From JACDBE01 sp963714055 (GTDB lineage: Bacteria > Actinomycetota > Acidimicrobiia > Spongiisociales > UBA5794), in contig OY970227.1 in assembly GCA_963714055.1 (NCBI GenBank), positions 2,914,001 through 2,978,000 of the forward strand: DNA of 64,000 nt, read 5' to 3'. Shown here piece by piece: positions 60,746 through 64,000 of the stretch. Both the position numbers and the translations under genes were made by a program. Under the pieces are notes generated by a model, which was not told the origin of the DNA, ran no database searches, and worked only from the letters and a program-made list of their open reading frames with translations. Positions within the stretch are counted from its first letter, which is position 1, and each line of letters begins with the position of its first letter.

Positions 60746-63700
60746 TCACGCTCCGGCCGCGGCGGCGACGTGGCGCCGGCCGGCTTCGCAGGCGTTGAGG
60801 AAGTCGCATCGGCGGCACGCCTCGCCGGGGGTCGGGTCGAATCGATCGCCGGTGACCTGCGCCGCCAGTGCCTCGAGCCGGGTCCCGGCCGCCGTCAGCC
60901 ACGCCGTGTCGGCTTCGTGCACCACCTCGTCGGCCGGGTCGGTGCCGAGGTACACGAACCCGGCGGTGATCCGCTCCGGGCGTCCCCCGACGACGCCTCC
61001 GCGGGCGGCGGCCACGGCGTAGGCCTCGAGCTGGACCACCGCGGTGGGATCGTCGGACCGGGTGCCCGTCTTCCAGTCGATGATCTCCCACCACCCCGGC
61101 TCGGGCTCGAAGACGGCATCGATCCGGCCCCTCACCCGCACCCCGGACAGTGTCAGGTCGATCGGGGTCTCGGTGAGCCGGGGCTTCACGGTGGCGAACC
61201 GGGTGGCCGAGAACGCATCGAAGGGGTCGCCGGCATCGTGGCCGCTCCCGCCGGCGACCTCGGCGGTCGGTGGCGCGTCAGGTTCCAGGTCGTCGAACGG
61301 CCGCACCCCCATGTGGTGCAGCTCGATTCTGCGGTGCACCTCGCTGCCCCGGCGCAGCCATGGGCCGGGGCGCCGGGGGAGCGGGTCGATCTCAGTCCAG
61401 AAGAACCGCTGGGGACACGATGCCAGGGTCACCAGCCCGGTCACCGACGTGGTGGGCGCCGGCGGGGGTGCGGCCGGGGGACCGGCGGGCAGGCCGTCGA
61501 GCATGAGCTCGAGCTGACGCCGGGCCGGCTCGGTGTCGGCGGCTAGCCCCACTTCGCCGCCTTCGACGGCCTCGAGCAGCTTCTGCGCGCCATCCGGAGG
61601 GAAAGTGCGGATCAGGCCCTTCGGCGCCGGCGGTGAGCGTCACGTCCTGCGGGCGCTCACCTGGGTCGTTCACCCATTCGATCTGGCTGGCCCCGGGCAC
61701 ATCCCGTGCCAGCGCCAGCAACTCGCCGGGGACGTACGCCGTTCGAGGGCGGTCCCAGGCGGCGCCGGTCATCAGCAGCCGCCGGCGGGCCCGGGTGACG
61801 GCGACGTAGGCGGTCCGCAGCTCGCTGTGGTGGTGGTGGTGCCGTAGCCGCTCGGTGATCTCGGCCTGTCTGCCGGTGAGGTCGGGAAGGTCGGCGGTGT
61901 CGAGTCGGAGCTCGTAGGGCAACCACCGCGACTTCGCCGTCGGGTTGTCGAAGCCGAAGGACTTTCCGGGGAACACCTGGTGAGCCAAGGCGGGCATGAA
62001 GACGGTGTGCCACTCGAGGCCCTTGGCCCGGTGCACCGTGAGCAGTGGGACGGCATCCTCCCCGCCTACGGTTGCGGTGTCGAGCTCGGCGGCGGCCCGA
62101 TCCTCGGAGAGCAGGTCGAGGTAGCCGAGGAAGCCCTCCAACGACGGCCTACCCGCCAGCGGGCTCCAGTCCTCAGCCAGGTCGAGGAATCGGTAGAGGT
62201 TGAGCCGAGCGGTGAGCCCGGCCACCTCTGGCATCGCCTCGATCTCCGTCCATCCTTCGATGGCGTCGATGACCCGTCGGATGAGCTCGACCAGCGTGCA
62301 TTGCTGGGCGGCCGCCAGTAGGGCCCGATAGGTGTCGCGGAAGTCGTCGAGCACCCCGGCGACCTCCGGTGAGGTGGCCCCCTCACCCCGGTCGAGCGCC
62401 TCGAGCATTGGATAGGGGAGCGCCAGGTCGGGATCGGAGTCGCCGCCGTGCCGGTGGCGCACCCAGCGGGCGAGCGGCGCCAGGTCGCCCAACCCGAGCC
62501 GGTACCGGCTCCCGAGCAGGATGCGGGCGAGCGCTACCGAGTCGTCGGGAGCGGCGAGGATCCGTAACCAGGCGTGGACGTCGGCCACCTCGGGCACCTC
62601 GATCAGCCCTCCCATGGAGACGACCTCGTGGGGGACGTCGGCGGCCGCCAGGGCGGTCCGCACCGGCCCGATCGAGCGGTGCCGCCGGAACAGCACTGCC
62701 ATGTCCCGCCACTCGATGTCTTCTTCGTCGTGGAGGCGCCGGATCTCCCCGGCGATCCACGCCGCTTCGTCGGCGGACGTGCGGAACCAGCCGTAACCCA
62801 GGTGGTCGGGGACGGGCTCGGCGGGCACCAGCGGATCGGTGGCGGCCCCTTCGTGGAGAAGGTCCTTCACGGCGTTGGCGACAGCGAGGATCGTCGGTCC
62901 GGAACGGCGGTTGGTGGTGAGCGGGAGGCTGTGAGCCGGCTTGCCGTCGGTACGGAGGAAGTGTTCCCCGAACCCGGTGAAGTTGGTGAGCGATGCGCCG
63001 CGCCATTCGTAGATCGTCTGGTCGCCGTCACCGACGGCGGTGACGGGGAACCCGTGCCCGAAGATCGCCTGGAGCATCATGCGCTGGCCGGGGTCGGTGT
63101 CCTGGTACTCGTCGAGCACTACGACCCGGTAACGGTCCCTGATGCGTCCGGCGATCTCGGGATGGCGTTCCACGACCCGGTACGCCAGGTGCACCAGGTC
63201 CCCGAAGTCGACCACACCGAGACGGCGCTTGGTGGCTTCGTACGATGTGAGGATCCGGGCCAGCTCGAGCCGCTCCAGCCAGACGTCGTCGGGGTCGCTC
63301 GGAACAGCGGCGGCGATGTCGGAGGGGGCAACGAGGTTGGCGGCGGCCTGAGCCCCCAATGTCGCCGCCTCGTCGAGGCGTTGGGGGAGGGCGGTCATCT
63401 CGAGGTGGTCGTACACCTCGGTGCCGATGCTCTCGTGGAGCAGTTGCCGCACGTACCCGGCGCCGACCACCGCCAGGTCCCGCTCGACCCCGATCACCGC
63501 CCCGAACTCGCGCGAGTATCCGCAGCGCGAACCCGTGGTAGGTGTTGACCTCGACCTCGCGGCCGTCGGCGGCGTGCCTGGGCATCCGCCAGCGGAGCCG
63601 GTCGGCCAGCTCCTCCGCCGCCTTGTTGGTGAAGGTGATGCCCAGCGCCTCCTCGGGCTCGACGCCGCCGTCCACGGCGGCCACCAACCGCTCCACCACC

Positions 63701-63804
63701 GTTGCCGTCTTCCCGGTCCCCGCTCCGGCGGCGACCCGCAGTGGCTCGGGCGGGTGGTCGACCACCGCTTGCTGCTCCGGGGTGAGGGTGAAGGGAGCCG
63801 TCAT
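60746..63804 (-). CDS. AdnB/UvrD-like helicase-nuclease with Fe-S RecB-type nuclease domain (two frameshifts)
   Basis: Restored, a 1018-residue SF1A helicase-nuclease for double-strand-break end processing. N-terminus: LTPEQQAVVDHP and Walker A VAAGAGTGKTATVV. Middle: VVLDEYQDTDPGQR (Walker B), AVGDGDQTIYEWRGA, and AYVAVTRARRRLLMTGAAW. C-terminus: a PD-(D/E)XK nuclease, ASCPQRFFW, RGRIDAVFEPE, WWEIIDWKTG, VQLEAYAV and EACRRCDFLNAC, whose four Cys could bind an Fe-S cluster. Breaks lie at 63507-63516 (CTCGCGCGAG) and 61620-61632; each needs loss of one base. The ATG overlaps the upstream gene's stop, as in adnA-adnB pairs. Confidence 0.8.
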
Positions 63805-64000
63805 GCGACGAACCCCTCGGCGCCCTCGGGCCAGGCCGGGCAGACGGTGCGGACCGGGCAGCGGTCGCAGTGATCGCCTGTCCTCGGGGTCCAGTCCTCC
63901 GAGGTTATGCCGCCGGCGATGGCGGACATCCGCTCGGCCACGGCCGGGAGGTTGGCCATGTCGAACTCCAGCCGCCTGAGGCTCTTCTGACCGCGGCTGG
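63801..64000 (-). CDS. C-terminal end of a second helicase/nuclease subunit (AdnA-like), partial
   Basis: About 65 residues of a gene entering from the right edge, read through to TGA at 63801-63803. The visible end includes LRRLEFDMANLPAVAERMSA and GDHCDRCPVRTVCPAWPEG. The CxxC plus CPAW cluster is typical of the Fe-S-containing RecB-type nuclease domain of AdnA/AddB-like proteins. The 4-nt overlap with the helicase gene downstream suggests a heterodimer. The helicase part is outside the window. Confidence 0.65.
   Translation of the reverse strand, partial: SRGQKSLRRLEFDMANLPAVAERMSAIAGGITSEDWTPRTGDHCDRCPVRTVCPAWPEGAEGFVA

Overview
This 64 kb window is chromosomal DNA from a high-GC actinobacterium. 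The evidence is a mycothiol S-conjugate amidase (Mca), a coenzyme F420 biosynthesis gene (CofC) with two F420-type luciferase-like oxidoreductases, paired septum-formation-family proteins, a RamB-type regulator beside the glyoxylate shunt, an AdnAB-like helicase-nuclease, many GTG starts, 4-nt start/stop overlaps and many apparently leaderless promoters (TANNNT 6-10 nt before the start). An Acidimicrobiia-like lineage is my best guess, but that is inference. I see no rRNA, tRNA, CRISPR, phage or intact insertion sequence. No gene-free stretch exceeds 300 nt.

Layout. 1-5.5 kb: edge of a hydrolase-cyclase gene, a lytic transglycosylase lipoprotein, a DoxX-like protein divergent from a Cys-rich regulator with a palindromic operator between them, two septum-formation paralogues, an SDR lacking its catalytic Tyr, and cofC. 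5.6-9.3 kb: two I42-type (chagasin-like) inhibitor lipoproteins, an F420 oxidoreductase, pyruvate kinase, an Nfu N-terminal domain protein. 9.4-17.9 kb: VanW/PASTA wall protein, mca, a cluster of 47-nt palindromic repeats, a coupled pair of GTPases with an MscS channel, a lipid kinase, a phosphoribosyltransferase. 17.9-30.2 kb: pruA, twin peptidoglycan amidases, a secreted nuclease with a lamin-tail domain, a two-component system, then a translationally coupled protease-MoxR-DUF58-VWA operon. 30.3-34.8 kb: aceB-aceA divergent from ramB. 34.9-39 kb: a minus-strand run of a kinase-like/methyltransferase fusion, YccF, MsrB and a hydrolase-cyclase. 39-46.5 kb: small membrane and hypothetical proteins, hydrolase, CHAD protein, UMF1-type transporter, sugar dehydrogenase, ribokinase and nucleoside hydrolase.

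46.7-53.0 kb holds the most striking locus: a four-gene overlapping operon nurA-herA-sbcD(mre11)-sbcC(rad50). This is the archaeal-type DNA-end resection set, here in a bacterium. It is followed by an ABC-2 exporter, a CoA-transferase, a 117-bp MITE-like element, a VOC protein, rfbC-lysR, a second F420 oxidoreductase, dtd, and an AdnAB-like helicase-nuclease pair that runs off the end of the window.

Quality warning. Six genes (regulator 1730-2375, cyclase 34904-36230, sugar dehydrogenase 43422-44664, rbsK 44717-45620, ABC permease 53068-53881, helicase 60746-63804) are interrupted by seven frameshifts. Every one is repaired by removing a single base. This shared sign, with hits in G5 runs and CG-rich palindromes, points to base-insertion errors in the assembly rather than seven independent mutations. 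I annotate these as full-length genes with the break noted.
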